64,000 nucleotides of DNA, from positions 31,722 through 95,721 of the forward strand of contig NZ_BJUK01000013.1 in assembly GCF_007989625.1 (NCBI RefSeq), in the 5' to 3' direction. Positions 30,652-38,707 of the stretch are shown piece after piece. Positions within the stretch are counted from its first letter, which is position 1. The number at the start of each line of letters is the position of its first letter. The notes beneath the pieces were generated by a model. That model saw only the letters and a list, made by a program, of their open reading frames with translations. It was not told the origin of the DNA and ran no database searches. The position numbers were made by a program, and so were the translations under genes. The stretch comes from Bisbaumannia pacifica. GTDB lineage: Bacteria > Pseudomonadota > Gammaproteobacteria > Pseudomonadales > Halomonadaceae.

Positions 30652-32703
30652 ATGTCGATTCAACAACGGCTGGCCAAGCTCAATCCCCGCCAGCGGGAAG
30701 CGGTGCGCTATATCGACGGCCCCTGCCTGGTGCTGGCCGGGGCCGGCTCCGGCAAGACCAGCGTGATCACCACCAAGATCGCCTACCTGGTGCAGGAGTG
30801 CGGCATGAGCGCCCGGCGCATCGCCGCGGTGACCTTCACCAACAAGGCCGCCCGGGAGATGAAGGAGCGGGTCGGCCAGATGCTCAAGGGCAAGGAGGGC
30901 CACGGCCTCACCGTCTCCACCTTCCACACCCTGGGCCTGACCATCATCCGCAGCGAGCTCAAGACCCTCGGCTACAAGCCGGGTTTCTCGCTGTTCGACC
31001 CGGACGATGCCAAGGCACTGCTGCGCGACCTGATGAACAAGGACGCCCAGGTGGATGCCGATCAGATCAACCGGGTCCAGGCCACCATCTCCAACTGGAA
31101 GAACGACCTGATCCTGCCGGGCCAGGCGCTGTCCCACGCCGCCGACGAGGACGAGCTGTTCGCCGCCCGGGTCTATGAGGCCTACAACCGCCACCTCAAG
31201 GCCTACAACGCGGTGGACTTCGACGACCTGATCCTGCTGCCGGTGGTGCTGCTACGCGACGACCCGGAGGCCCTGGCGCGCTGGCGCAAGCGCATCCACT
31301 ACATGCTGGTGGACGAGTACCAGGACACCAATGTCAGCCAGTACCTGCTGGTCAAGCTGCTGATGGACGAGCGCCAGACCTTCACCGTGGTGGGCGACGA
31401 CGACCAGTCGATCTACGCCTGGCGCGGCGCCCGCCCCGAGAACCTGGTGACCCTCGGCGAGGACTTCCCGCGCCTGCAGGTGATCAAGCTGGAGCAGAAC
31501 TACCGCTCCACCGGCACCATCTTGCGCGCCGCCAATACCCTGATTGCCAACAACCCCCACGTCTACGACAAGACGCTGTGGTCGGAGATGGGCCCCGGCG
31601 AGCCGATCCGCGTGGTGGTCAACCGCCACGAGGAGGCCGAGGCGGAGCGGGTGGCCAGCGAGATCCTCACCCGGCGCATCAAGGAGTCCGCCGAGTGGCG
31701 CGACTTCGCGGTGCTCTACCGCGGCAACTTTCAGGCCCGGCTGCTGGAGCTCAAGCTGCAGCACTACCAGATCCCCTACAAGCTCTCCGGCGGCACCTCC
31801 TTCTTCTCGCGCAATGAGATCAAGGACGCCATGGCCTACCTGCGCCTGCTGATCAATCCCGCCGACGACAACGCCTTCCTGCGCATCGTCAACGTGCCGC
31901 GCCGGGAGATCGGCCCAGGGACCCTGGAGAAGCTCGCCAACTACGCCACCGAGCGGGGCGGCTCGCTATTCGCCGCCTGCGGCGAGATGGGCCTGGCCGA
32001 GCAGCTGCCGACCCGCGCCGTGGAGCGCCTGGGACGCTTCACCCACTTTATCGAGGCGGTGCGCCGGCGCATGGATGGCGGCGATGCCATCGCCGCCATC
32101 CGCGAGATGATCCGCGAGATGGATTACGAGGCCTGGCTCTACCAGAACGCCAGCGCCCCGACCATCGCCGAGCGGCGCATGGCCAACGTCTGGATCCTGA
32201 TCGATCAGCTCGAGAAGTCGATGGGCCGCGAGCCTGAGGAGAGCAGCGCCTCCGAGGAGACCGAGACCGATAGCGTGGAGGCGGCCATCTCGCGGCTGGT
32301 GCTGCGCGATATCCTCGAGCAGCAGGCCGAGGAGGACGATTCCGATCGGGTCCAGCTGCTGACCATGCACGCCTCCAAGGGGCTGGAGTTCCCGCATGTC
32401 TACCTGATGGGCTGGGAGGAGGAGCTCTTGCCCCATCGCAACGCCATCGAGGTGGGCACCGTGGAGGAGGAGCGGCGCCTGGCCTATGTGGGCATCACCC
32501 GGGCGCGCCGGACCCTGACCCTGACCCTGGCCCGCCAGCGCAAGGCCTATGGCGAGCTGATGGACTGCACCCCGAGCCGCTTCCTGGATGAGCTGCCCGC
32601 CGACGACCTGGAGTGGGAGGGGCGCGCCGACAAGGAGGACCCGGACAAGAAGCAGGCCCGGGGCAAGGATGCCATCGCCGGGCTGCGCTCTTTATTGGGC
32701 TAG
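30652..32703 (+). CDS. rep: ATP-dependent DNA helicase Rep
   Basis: Superfamily 1A 3'-5' helicase of 683 aa that travels with the replisome and clears protein blocks. The motifs are in order: GAGSGKTSVI (Walker A), TFTNKAAREMKER, DEYQDTN, GDDDQSIYAWRGA, LEQNYRS, and C-terminal TMHASKGLEFPHVYL and RRLAYVGITRAR. It is shorter than UvrD and closest to Rep. I start at the ATG at 30652, six bases after AGGAG, rather than the GTG just before it. A strong hairpin follows the stop. Confidence 0.95.
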   Translation: MSIQQRLAKLNPRQREAVRYIDGPCLVLAGAGSGKTSVITTKIAYLVQECGMSARRIAAVTFTNKAAREMKERVGQMLKGKEGHGLTVSTFHTLGLTIIRSELKTLGYKPGFSLFDPDDAKALLRDLMNKDAQVDADQINRVQATISNWKNDLILPGQALSHAADEDELFAARVYEAYNRHLKAYNAVDFDDLILLPVVLLRDDPEALARWRKRIHYMLVDEYQDTNVSQYLLVKLLMDERQTFTVVGDDDQSIYAWRGARPENLVTLGEDFPRLQVIKLEQNYRSTGTILRAANTLIANNPHVYDKTLWSEMGPGEPIRVVVNRHEEAEAERVASEILTRRIKESAEWRDFAVLYRGNFQARLLELKLQHYQIPYKLSGGTSFFSRNEIKDAMAYLRLLINPADDNAFLRIVNVPRREIGPGTLEKLANYATERGGSLFAACGEMGLAEQLPTRAVERLGRFTHFIEAVRRRMDGGDAIAAIREMIREMDYEAWLYQNASAPTIAERRMANVWILIDQLEKSMGREPEESSASEETETDSVEAAISRLVLRDILEQQAEEDDSDRVQLLTMHASKGLEFPHVYLMGWEEELLPHRNAIEVGTVEEERRLAYVGITRARRTLTLTLARQRKAYGELMDCTPSRFLDELPADDLEWEGRADKEDPDKKQARGKDAIAGLRSLLG

Positions 32704-32738
32704 CGGCTTCCCACTCGGTTGGCGGGGGCACCGGAACG

Positions 32739-32771
32739 ACGAAGGGGGGCGCCGAGTGGCGCCCCCTTCGT
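32739..32771. terminator. Bidirectional terminator between rep and the cytochrome c gene
   Basis: A 14-15 bp inverted repeat (32739-32753 with 32758-32771, one bulged G, loop GAGT) lies between the two convergent stops. Confidence 0.75.
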
Positions 32772-32794
32772 CTGCGGTCGATAGGTCGTCGGCC

Positions 32795-33565
32795 TTACTG
32801 GGCCTGGCTGACCATATAGTCGACGATGGCCATCACCTCTTCATCGGCCAGGCCGGCGTTACCGCCCTTGGGCGGCATGGCGCCCTTGCCGTTGAGGGCG
32901 CTCTGGTAGAGGGTCTCGACGCCCTGGTCGATGCGCGGGCCCCAGGCCTCGGCATCGCCCAGCACCGGGGCACCGGCCACGCCGGCACCGTGGCAGGCGG
33001 CGCAGCCGCTGCTGCCGTAGAGGGCCTCGCCGTCCAGATCGCTGCCACCCGACTCGGCGGCAGCGGCGGTCTCGGCCGCCGCGTCGTCGGTGGCTTCACC
33101 GCCGCCGATGGCCGGCAGGTCGCCGTCGAAGACCGGCTCCACCAGGTGGTTGACCGCCGCCTTCACCTCATCGTCGGAGAGGTTGGGGTTGCCGCCCCGG
33201 GCCGGCATCGCATTGAAGCCGTTGATGGCGTGGGTGTAGAGGGTCTCGATGCCCTGATCCAGGCGCGCCGCCCAGGCATCGGCCTCGCCGCGCTTGGGTG
33301 CGCCGGCGGCGCCGGTGTCGTGACAGGCCATGCAGACGCTGCCATAGACCTCGGCACCATCCACGGCGCCGCCGCTGCTACCGCCGCTGGGGGCCGCGCT
33401 GGCGATGCCGCACTCTTCGCCCTGCAGGCAGAGCTGGCCTACCGGCGCGAGTCGCTCGGCGATCGCCTCGCGCTCGCTTTCGCTCTGGGCTTGTGCGGTC
33501 GTGGCCAGGCCTGCGGCCAGGCTCAGGGCGGCCAGGCACCCCATGATCAGCTTGCTGGATTTCAC
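32795..33565 (-). CDS. Periplasmic dihaem cytochrome c (c5-like, two domains)
   Basis: Secreted electron carrier of 256 aa. A signal peptide (about residues 1-26, ending TTAQAQ) precedes two cytochrome c5-type domains joined by an Ala/Glu/Asp-rich linker. The haem motifs are CMACH and CAACH; the axial Met of each lies in AMPARGG and AMPPKGG. The start is a GTG at 33565 after GAGGTG; longer reading frames run into the tRNA gene and are spurious. It probably donates electrons to a terminal oxidase or other periplasmic reductase. Confidence 0.87.
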   Translation of the reverse strand: MKSSKLIMGCLAALSLAAGLATTAQAQSESEREAIAERLAPVGQLCLQGEECGIASAAPSGGSSGGAVDGAEVYGSVCMACHDTGAAGAPKRGEADAWAARLDQGIETLYTHAINGFNAMPARGGNPNLSDDEVKAAVNHLVEPVFDGDLPAIGGGEATDDAAAETAAAAESGGSDLDGEALYGSSGCAACHGAGVAGAPVLGDAEAWGPRIDQGVETLYQSALNGKGAMPPKGGNAGLADEEVMAIVDYMVSQAQ

Positions 33566-33763
33566 TCTCACCACCTCGTCGACGGTCCTGTTATTCGAAA
33601 TCGGGTCGCGCGCTGCGCAAGTGGCCGACAGTATACCGGCATCCTTCTGGCCAGGAAAATGCCATCCTTCGCCCAATGCGCATGTCCCGGCGGCCGGTGG
33701 GCTGGACAGCGGCCAGGGGGGAAGGTAGGATGACGACCGCCTGGCCGCCGCGCCGGGCATCGC

Positions 33764-33840
33764 GCGCCCGTAGCTCAGCTGGATAGAGTACTGCCCTCCG
33801 AAGGCAGGGGTCGCAGGTTCGAATCCTGCCGGGCGCGCCA
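33764..33840 (+). tRNA. tRNA-Arg (anticodon CCG)
   Basis: Seventy-seven bases including an encoded CCA. Acceptor stem GCGCCCG (33764-33770) pairs with CGGGCGC (33830-33836), discriminator G; the D arm has TAGCTCAGCTGGATAGAGTA; the anticodon stem CTGCC/GGCAG encloses loop CTCCGAA, giving anticodon CCG at 33798-33800; the T loop is GTTCGAATC. It reads CGG arginine codons. Confidence 0.97.
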
Positions 33841-33850
33841 CGCTTTCCGA

Positions 33851-33886
33851 GAAGGGTCCGCGAGAGAGCGCGGGCCCTTCATCGTT
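33851..33886 (+). terminator. Terminator after tRNA-Arg
   Basis: A 12-bp stem with one G-T pair (33851-33862 with 33869-33880, loop AGAGAG) is followed by ATCGTTCT, eleven bases after the tRNA end. Confidence 0.7.
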
Positions 33887-33998
33887 CTAGGCCATCACCC
33901 GGCCAAAATATCAGTAATTCATAATGTATTTCAGTGGGGTACAGTCTCTCCCGTGGTGGCCGATGATTCACTAGAGCCCCTTCGCCGAGGAGTCCCCC

Positions 33999-34496
33999 AT
34001 GCGCTTCCCCATCCCGTGCTTGCCACTGATCCTGCTGAGCCTGTGGCTGCTGGGCATGACCCAGGTTCAGGCCCAGTCCCAGGTGCAAGCTCAAGAGAGT
34101 CCCGTGCTCACCCTGAGCCGGGGTGGCGAGAGCCGCGTCCTGAGCCTCGCCGAGATCGAGCGCCACGGCCTCCATGAGGTAGAAATGCGCCACTTCGAGG
34201 GGCCGGAGGGGCGCTTCGCTGGGGTCTGGCTGAATGACTTCCTGGCCGCCGAGGGCCTGGATGACGCGCCCCGGGTGCGCTTTATCGCCTACGACGACTA
34301 CACCACCTTCTTGACCCCGGCCGAGCGGGCGGCGAAGGCCTACCTGCTGGTGACCCGCCTCGATGGCGAGCCCCTCGGCCGCGACCAGTTCGGCCCGCTG
34401 ATGCTGGCGGTGCCGGCCGATACCGAGGCGGTGCTGGCCGGTGAGGAGCCCATGTCGCGCTGGATCTGGTCGATCCGCGAGGTGAGCGCCCGGTGA
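33999..34496 (+). CDS. Periplasmic molybdopterin-oxidoreductase-like small protein
   Basis: Exported protein of 165 aa with a signal peptide (about residues 1-26, ending QVQAQ). The mature part resembles the small sulfite-oxidase-type (Moco-binding) fold seen in stand-alone domain proteins: VLTLSRGGESRVLSLAEIER, then FAGVWLNDFLAAEGL, FIAYDDYTTFLTPAE and PLMLAVPADT. The Moco-ligating Cys is absent, so it is unlikely to be an enzyme. It overlaps the start of a membrane diguanylate cyclase by one base, which suggests a periplasmic sensor or partner for that protein. Confidence 0.65.
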   Translation: MRFPIPCLPLILLSLWLLGMTQVQAQSQVQAQESPVLTLSRGGESRVLSLAEIERHGLHEVEMRHFEGPEGRFAGVWLNDFLAAEGLDDAPRVRFIAYDDYTTFLTPAERAAKAYLLVTRLDGEPLGRDQFGPLMLAVPADTEAVLAGEEPMSRWIWSIREVSAR

Positions 34497-35674
34497 TGGC
34501 GGGGCGCCGCCTGGCGCTGCTGATGATCGCGGCCTTCGCGCTGCTGGTCGTCCTCGCCCTGCTGGCGGTGGGCGGCTACATCGCCGAGGCGCGCCGCCAT
34601 GTGGGAGCCGACTACACGGCCATGACCACCGACGTAGTGCGTGCCCAGGAAGACGCGGTGCGCCTGCGCCTGACCCTGGACAGCCTGCGTGCGAGTCCCG
34701 ATCCCCTGCATGCGGAACAGCTGGAGCGTCAGCTATGGGTGATCGAGCTACGCATCCGCGGCATCACCCGACTGCTGCAGCGCAGCCAGCTGCCCCGGGA
34801 CGAGTACCGGCCGCTGGTCGCGGAGCTCGCCCGTCTGGAGTCGCGGCTGCCGGCCCTGCGCCGGGCCATGGCGGCCTTCGTGACGGGGCGCGATCCGCGG
34901 CGCCTGGTGGAGGTCGGCGGCGAGCTGGAGGAGGGGCTGGCCTGGGCCTACAGCGAGCTCAACGAGCGGCTCCTCGAGGCCGCCGCCGGCCAGCGGCGGA
35001 TGATGGAGCGCCTGACCCTGGCGGTGATCGCCCTGGCGGGGGTGGCGGTGCTGATGATCGGCGGCCTGATGCTGGCCCTGTGGCGTATCTACCAGCAGCG
35101 CGAGGCGCTGATCCAGCAGAGCCGTACCGACCCCCTGACCGGCCTGGACAATCGGCGCCACCTCTACGAGGTGGCCGCCCAGGAGTTTGCCCGCTATCGT
35201 CGGGACGCCGGCCCCCTCAGCCTGGTGCTGATCGACCTGGATCACTTCAAGCGCATCAATGACGCCTATGGTCATCCCACCGGGGATGCCGTCCTGGTGG
35301 CGCTGGCCCGGACCCTGCTGGGCGAGGTGCGGGAGGTGGACCGGGTGGCGCGCCTGGGCGGCGAAGAGTTCGCCGTGCTGTTGCCCGATAGCGACCCCGC
35401 CGGGGCCGCCCGCCTGGCCGAGCGAATCCGCGCGCGCATCGCTTGCCTCGAGTTGCCGGAGCGGGCGGCGGGGGAGCGGCTGACCGCCAGCCTCGGCGTG
35501 GCCACCGCCACCCCGCAGATGGCAGGGCTCGAGGCCCTCTATGCGGTGGCCGACCGGCGACTCTACCGGGCCAAGGCGGAGGGCCGCGACCGGGTCGTCG
35601 CCGGCGTGGAGGGAGACGTGCTCGGCCCTTCCCCGGCGAGTCCTCAGGCCGAGCGGGTTAGGCCGAGTCCTTGA
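34496..35674 (+). CDS. Membrane diguanylate cyclase (GGDEF domain)
   Basis: Makes cyclic di-GMP; 392 aa. Two membrane helices (about residues 5-28 and 177-202) frame a periplasmic helical domain rich in Arg/Leu. The cytoplasmic GGDEF domain (about 215-375) has the start DPLTGLDNRR, metal-binding LVLIDLDHFKRIND, and an intact active site GGEEF. The inhibitory I-site RxxD (REVD) lies five residues before it, so product inhibition is expected. The ATG at 34496 overlaps the preceding gene stop (TGATG). Its 3' end overlaps the convergent norR by 17 bases. Confidence 0.92.
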   Translation: MAGRRLALLMIAAFALLVVLALLAVGGYIAEARRHVGADYTAMTTDVVRAQEDAVRLRLTLDSLRASPDPLHAEQLERQLWVIELRIRGITRLLQRSQLPRDEYRPLVAELARLESRLPALRRAMAAFVTGRDPRRLVEVGGELEEGLAWAYSELNERLLEAAAGQRRMMERLTLAVIALAGVAVLMIGGLMLALWRIYQQREALIQQSRTDPLTGLDNRRHLYEVAAQEFARYRRDAGPLSLVLIDLDHFKRINDAYGHPTGDAVLVALARTLLGEVREVDRVARLGGEEFAVLLPDSDPAGAARLAERIRARIACLELPERAAGERLTASLGVATATPQMAGLEALYAVADRRLYRAKAEGRDRVVAGVEGDVLGPSPASPQAERVRPSP

Positions 35675-37196
35675 GCCCCAAGCGCCTGGCCAGGCGGTGC
35701 AGGTTCCCCGGGTCCATGGCCAGGCGCCGGGCGGCGCCGGCCCAGTTATTGCCCGCCGCGGCCAGGGCCCGGGCGATATAGTCGCGCTGGAAGGCGTCGC
35801 TGGCCTCGCGCAGCGGGCGTATCGGCGCCTGGGACGGCGCCGGTACTGCCTCTTCCGCCGGCGTGGCGGAGGCGCTCTCGGGCAGTGCCAGATGCCGGCA
35901 CTCGATGCTGATCGGGGCGCGGCGTCGCGCCTCGTCGCCGCGCTCGGCCAGGGCGCGCAGCGCCGCCCGGGCCAGGGTATGCTCCAGTTCGCGAATATTG
36001 CCCGGCCACTGCCAGTCGATCAGGGCCGTGCTCGCCGCCGGGGTGAGGCGCAGGTTGGCCAGCCCCAGGCGGATGCGGTTGATCTCCAGGAAGTGGCCGG
36101 CCAGCAGCGGAATATCCTCGCGACGCCGACGCAGCGGTGGCACCTCCAGGGGAAAGGCGCCGAGGCGATGATAGAGATCCTCGCGAAAGCGGCCGGCGGC
36201 CACCTCCGCCGCCAGGTCGCGATTGGTCACCGCCACGATGCGCACGTCCACCGGCTCCGGGCGCTCCTGGCCCAGGGGCTGGATCTCTCCCTCCTGCAGC
36301 ACCCGCAGCAGCTTGGCCTGCAGCGCCAGGGGCAGTTCACCGATCTCGTCCAGCATCAGGGTGCCGCCGTCGGCCATGCGGAAGTGGCCGCGGTGATCCT
36401 GTACCGCCCCGGAGAAGGCGCCACGGCGATGGCCGAAGAGGGCGCTCTCCGCCAGGCTCTCCGGCAGGGCGGCGCAGTTGACCTGCACCAGGGGCCCCTG
36501 GTGGCGTTCGGAGCGGGCGTGCAGGGCGCGGGCGATCAGCTCCTTGCCGACCCCGGTCTCGCCATGCAGCAGCACGCTCATGGCGGTGGGGGCCACCAGG
36601 GCCACGTTGGCCATCAGCTGGCGCATGGCGGGGCTGTGCCAGTGCTGGATCCCCGTCGGGGGCGCCTCCTGTTCCAGGGCCTCGTTGAGTCGCGAACGGG
36701 TGGCGCTGAGGCGCGCGGCCAGGCGCAAGCAGGTGCCCAGCAGGTGGGCGGCGGCGGCCAGCTCCGCCTCGTCCAGCACGGCCAGGGCGCCGGGGGTCAG
36801 GGCATCCAGGGTCAGCAGGCCGGTGAGGCGCTCGTCGTCGTCACGCAGCGCCACCCCCAGGCAGTCGTGGACCGGGTTGAGGGCCTCGTCGAGCAGGCCA
36901 TCGAAGGGGTCGGGGAGTTCGCTGCCCAGGGGGAAGCGACACACGCCGGGGTGGGCGGCGATGGCCGCCAGGCGGGGGTGCTCGGCGAGGCGGAAGCGCC
37001 GCCCGCGGACCTCCTCGGGCAGCCCCAGGACCGCCACCGGGCGCAGGCTCTCCTCCTCCAGCACCATCAGGGTACTGGCATCGGCGGGGTAGTTCCCCAC
37101 CAGGGTCTCCAGCAGCCGGGCCCAGGCGGCTTGGGCGGGGGCCTCATGGGTCAGCTGGGTGAGCAGGCGGCGCAAGGCCTCTAGGAAGTCGGTCAT
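35658..37196 (-). CDS. norR: Nitric-oxide-responsive sigma-54 activator NorR
   Basis: Sigma-54-dependent activator of 512 aa: N-terminal GAF domain (about 20-175) that senses NO through non-haem iron, AAA+ domain (about 190-425) with GETGVGKE, the GAFSGA loop and LMLDEIGELP, and a C-terminal Fis-type helix-turn-helix (NNWAGAARRLAMDPGNLHRLARRL). It is divergent from hmp; three GT-N7-AC sites lie between the two starts. NorR normally drives norVW or hmp; here hmp is the target. Confidence 0.93.
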   Translation of the reverse strand: MTDFLEALRRLLTQLTHEAPAQAAWARLLETLVGNYPADASTLMVLEEESLRPVAVLGLPEEVRGRRFRLAEHPRLAAIAAHPGVCRFPLGSELPDPFDGLLDEALNPVHDCLGVALRDDDERLTGLLTLDALTPGALAVLDEAELAAAAHLLGTCLRLAARLSATRSRLNEALEQEAPPTGIQHWHSPAMRQLMANVALVAPTAMSVLLHGETGVGKELIARALHARSERHQGPLVQVNCAALPESLAESALFGHRRGAFSGAVQDHRGHFRMADGGTLMLDEIGELPLALQAKLLRVLQEGEIQPLGQERPEPVDVRIVAVTNRDLAAEVAAGRFREDLYHRLGAFPLEVPPLRRRREDIPLLAGHFLEINRIRLGLANLRLTPAASTALIDWQWPGNIRELEHTLARAALRALAERGDEARRRAPISIECRHLALPESASATPAEEAVPAPSQAPIRPLREASDAFQRDYIARALAAAGNNWAGAARRLAMDPGNLHRLARRLGLKDSA

Positions 37197-37201
37197 TTAG
37201 T

Positions 37202-37255
37202 GTCACTCGAACAATGCCGTTGTCACTATAACAGCATTAATCGAGTCAAAATAAC
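37202..37255 (+). promoter_or_regulatory. Three NorR-type enhancer sites
   Basis: Three GT-N7-AC sites, the pattern known for NorR: GTCACTCGAAC (37202-37212), GTCACTATAAC (37222-37232) and GTCAAAATAAC (37245-37255). They begin 6 bases before the norR start, so NorR could repress itself while activating hmp about 230 bases away. Confidence 0.75.
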
Positions 37256-37302
37256 ACTCTTAGGACGTCGCTCCGGGGGACTAGGGGGGATGCTCAGGGG
37301 CG

Positions 37303-37398
37303 CTGGGGGCAGGTCGGAGCAAAGCGTCTTTTTCATGGACGAAAAAGTCGAGCGTCCAGGGACGGATTCACAGCGGCTTTGCGAAGGCCTGCCCCCAG
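37303..37398. repeat. Dispersed palindromic element, copy B
   Basis: A 96-bp element between the NorR sites and the hmp promoter. Outer arms CTGGGGGCAGG and CCTGCCCCCAG (37303-37313, 37388-37398) differ from copy A by an A-to-G change matched by T-to-C in the partner. The inner stem pairs GCAAAG (37319-37324) with CTTTGC (37377-37382), and a central hairpin pairs CTTTTT with AAAAAG (about 37328-37346). Confidence 0.85.
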
Positions 37399-37468
37399 GA
37401 AAGCCCCGGTCCTCAACGAGACGAACACCTAGCACAATTGGCCGGCTCGGCATCATCGAGCGGGAGGT

Positions 37469-37484
37469 TGGCATGGCGTTTGCT
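37469..37484 (+). promoter_or_regulatory. Sigma-54 promoter of hmp
   Basis: TGGCAT-GGCGT-TTGCT fits the -24/-12 consensus with the correct spacing and one mismatch. It lies about 50 bases before the hmp ATG, with NorR-type sites upstream. The 37197-37531 gap otherwise holds only repeat copy B. Confidence 0.8.
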
Positions 37485-37531
37485 GTAGGGAATAGGCAAA
37501 GCGCCAACCCACTCGATAACCAAGGAACGCC

Positions 37532-38707
37532 ATGCTGACTCACGACCAGGAACGGCTGATCGCCGCCACCGCCCCGGTGGTCGCCGAACACCTCGATGCC
37601 ATCACCCAGCGCTTCTATCCGCTGATGTTCGACCGCTATCCGGAGGTCAAGGCCCTCTTCAACCCGGCCCACCAGGCCAACGCCGCCCAGCCCCGCGCCC
37701 TGGCCGGCGCGGTGCTCGCCTATGTGCAGCTGCGTGGCGAGCCGGCCCGGGCCCGGGCGGCGCTGGCCACGGCGATCAGCAAGCATGTCTCCCTGGGCAT
37801 CGCCCCGGAGCAGTACCCCATCGTCGGCGAGTGCCTGATGGCGGCCATCGGCGAGGTGCTGGGCGAGGCGCTGACGCCGGAGATCGCCGGCGCCTGGGGC
37901 GCCCTCTACGAAGAGTTGGCGGGCCTGCTGATCGAACTGGAGTCCCACCACTACCACGCCTTCGCGAGTCTCCCCGGCGGCTGGCAGGGCACCCGCACCT
38001 TCCGCCTCGCCGAGCGGCGCGAGGAGAGCGAGGTGATCACCTCCTTCCTGCTCGAGCCGGTGGACGGTGGCCCGGTGGCGGACTTCCAGCCGGGGCAGTA
38101 TATCGGCGTCAAGCTGAGCCTGGACGGCGAGACCCATTATCGTCACTACAGCCTCTCCGCCTACCCCAATGGGCAGAGCTATCGCCTCTCCATCAAGCGC
38201 GAGCCCGGCGGGCGGGTCAGCGAGCACTTTCATGCGCGGATGGCGCCGGGCGATACCCTGGAGCTGCTGCCGCCGGCCGGCGACCTGACCCTGGTGCCCG
38301 GCGCCGCCCCGGTGATGCTGCTCAGTGGCGGCGTGGGCCAGACCCCGATGCTGCCGCTGGCCCGCCAGGCCCTGGAGCAGGGGCGTCGGGTGATCTACGT
38401 GCATGCCGCCCGCGATGCTGCCCATCACGCCTTCGGCGAGGAGTTGGCGGCGCTAGATCGCGCCTTCCCCCAGTTGCTCGATACCACCCTGCTCTACGAG
38501 GAGGGCGAGGGGGGCAACCACCGCGGGCGCCTCGATCGCGCCCTGCTGGAGCGCCTGCTGCCCGCGGGCGAGGTGCACTGCTACTTCGTCGGCCCCCAGG
38601 GGTTCATGAGCGCGGTGAATGCCCAGCTGGAGGCCCTCGGCGTGCCCGCCGAGCGGCGTCACTTCGAGCACTTCGGGCCGGCCCGGCCGCTGGACGTCGC
38701 CGCCTGA
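37532..38707 (+). CDS. hmp: Nitric oxide dioxygenase (flavohaemoglobin) Hmp
   Basis: Converts NO and O2 to nitrate using NAD(P)H; 391 aa, cytoplasmic. The N-terminal globin domain (1-140) has the proximal His in the NP/ISKHVSLGI region near residue 85 and the Tyr/Gln distal pair. The FAD domain has RHYSLSAYPN near 205, and the NAD domain has LLSGGVGQTPMLPL near 270 and the terminal HFEHFGP. It is divergent from norR and has a sigma-54 promoter. Its 3' end overlaps the convergent PhoD-like gene by 49 bases. Confidence 0.96.
   Translation: MLTHDQERLIAATAPVVAEHLDAITQRFYPLMFDRYPEVKALFNPAHQANAAQPRALAGAVLAYVQLRGEPARARAALATAISKHVSLGIAPEQYPIVGECLMAAIGEVLGEALTPEIAGAWGALYEELAGLLIELESHHYHAFASLPGGWQGTRTFRLAERREESEVITSFLLEPVDGGPVADFQPGQYIGVKLSLDGETHYRHYSLSAYPNGQSYRLSIKREPGGRVSEHFHARMAPGDTLELLPPAGDLTLVPGAAPVMLLSGGVGQTPMLPLARQALEQGRRVIYVHAARDAAHHAFGEELAALDRAFPQLLDTTLLYEEGEGGNHRGRLDRALLERLLPAGEVHCYFVGPQGFMSAVNAQLEALGVPAERRHFEHFGPARPLDVAA

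Noticed and set aside
33566..33841. In-frame N-terminal extension of the cytochrome c protein, beginning MARPAGFEPATPAF
   Set aside because: This is the antisense reading of the tRNA-Arg gene, a well-known annotation artefact. The GTG at 33565 with a ribosome site and a signal peptide is the real start.
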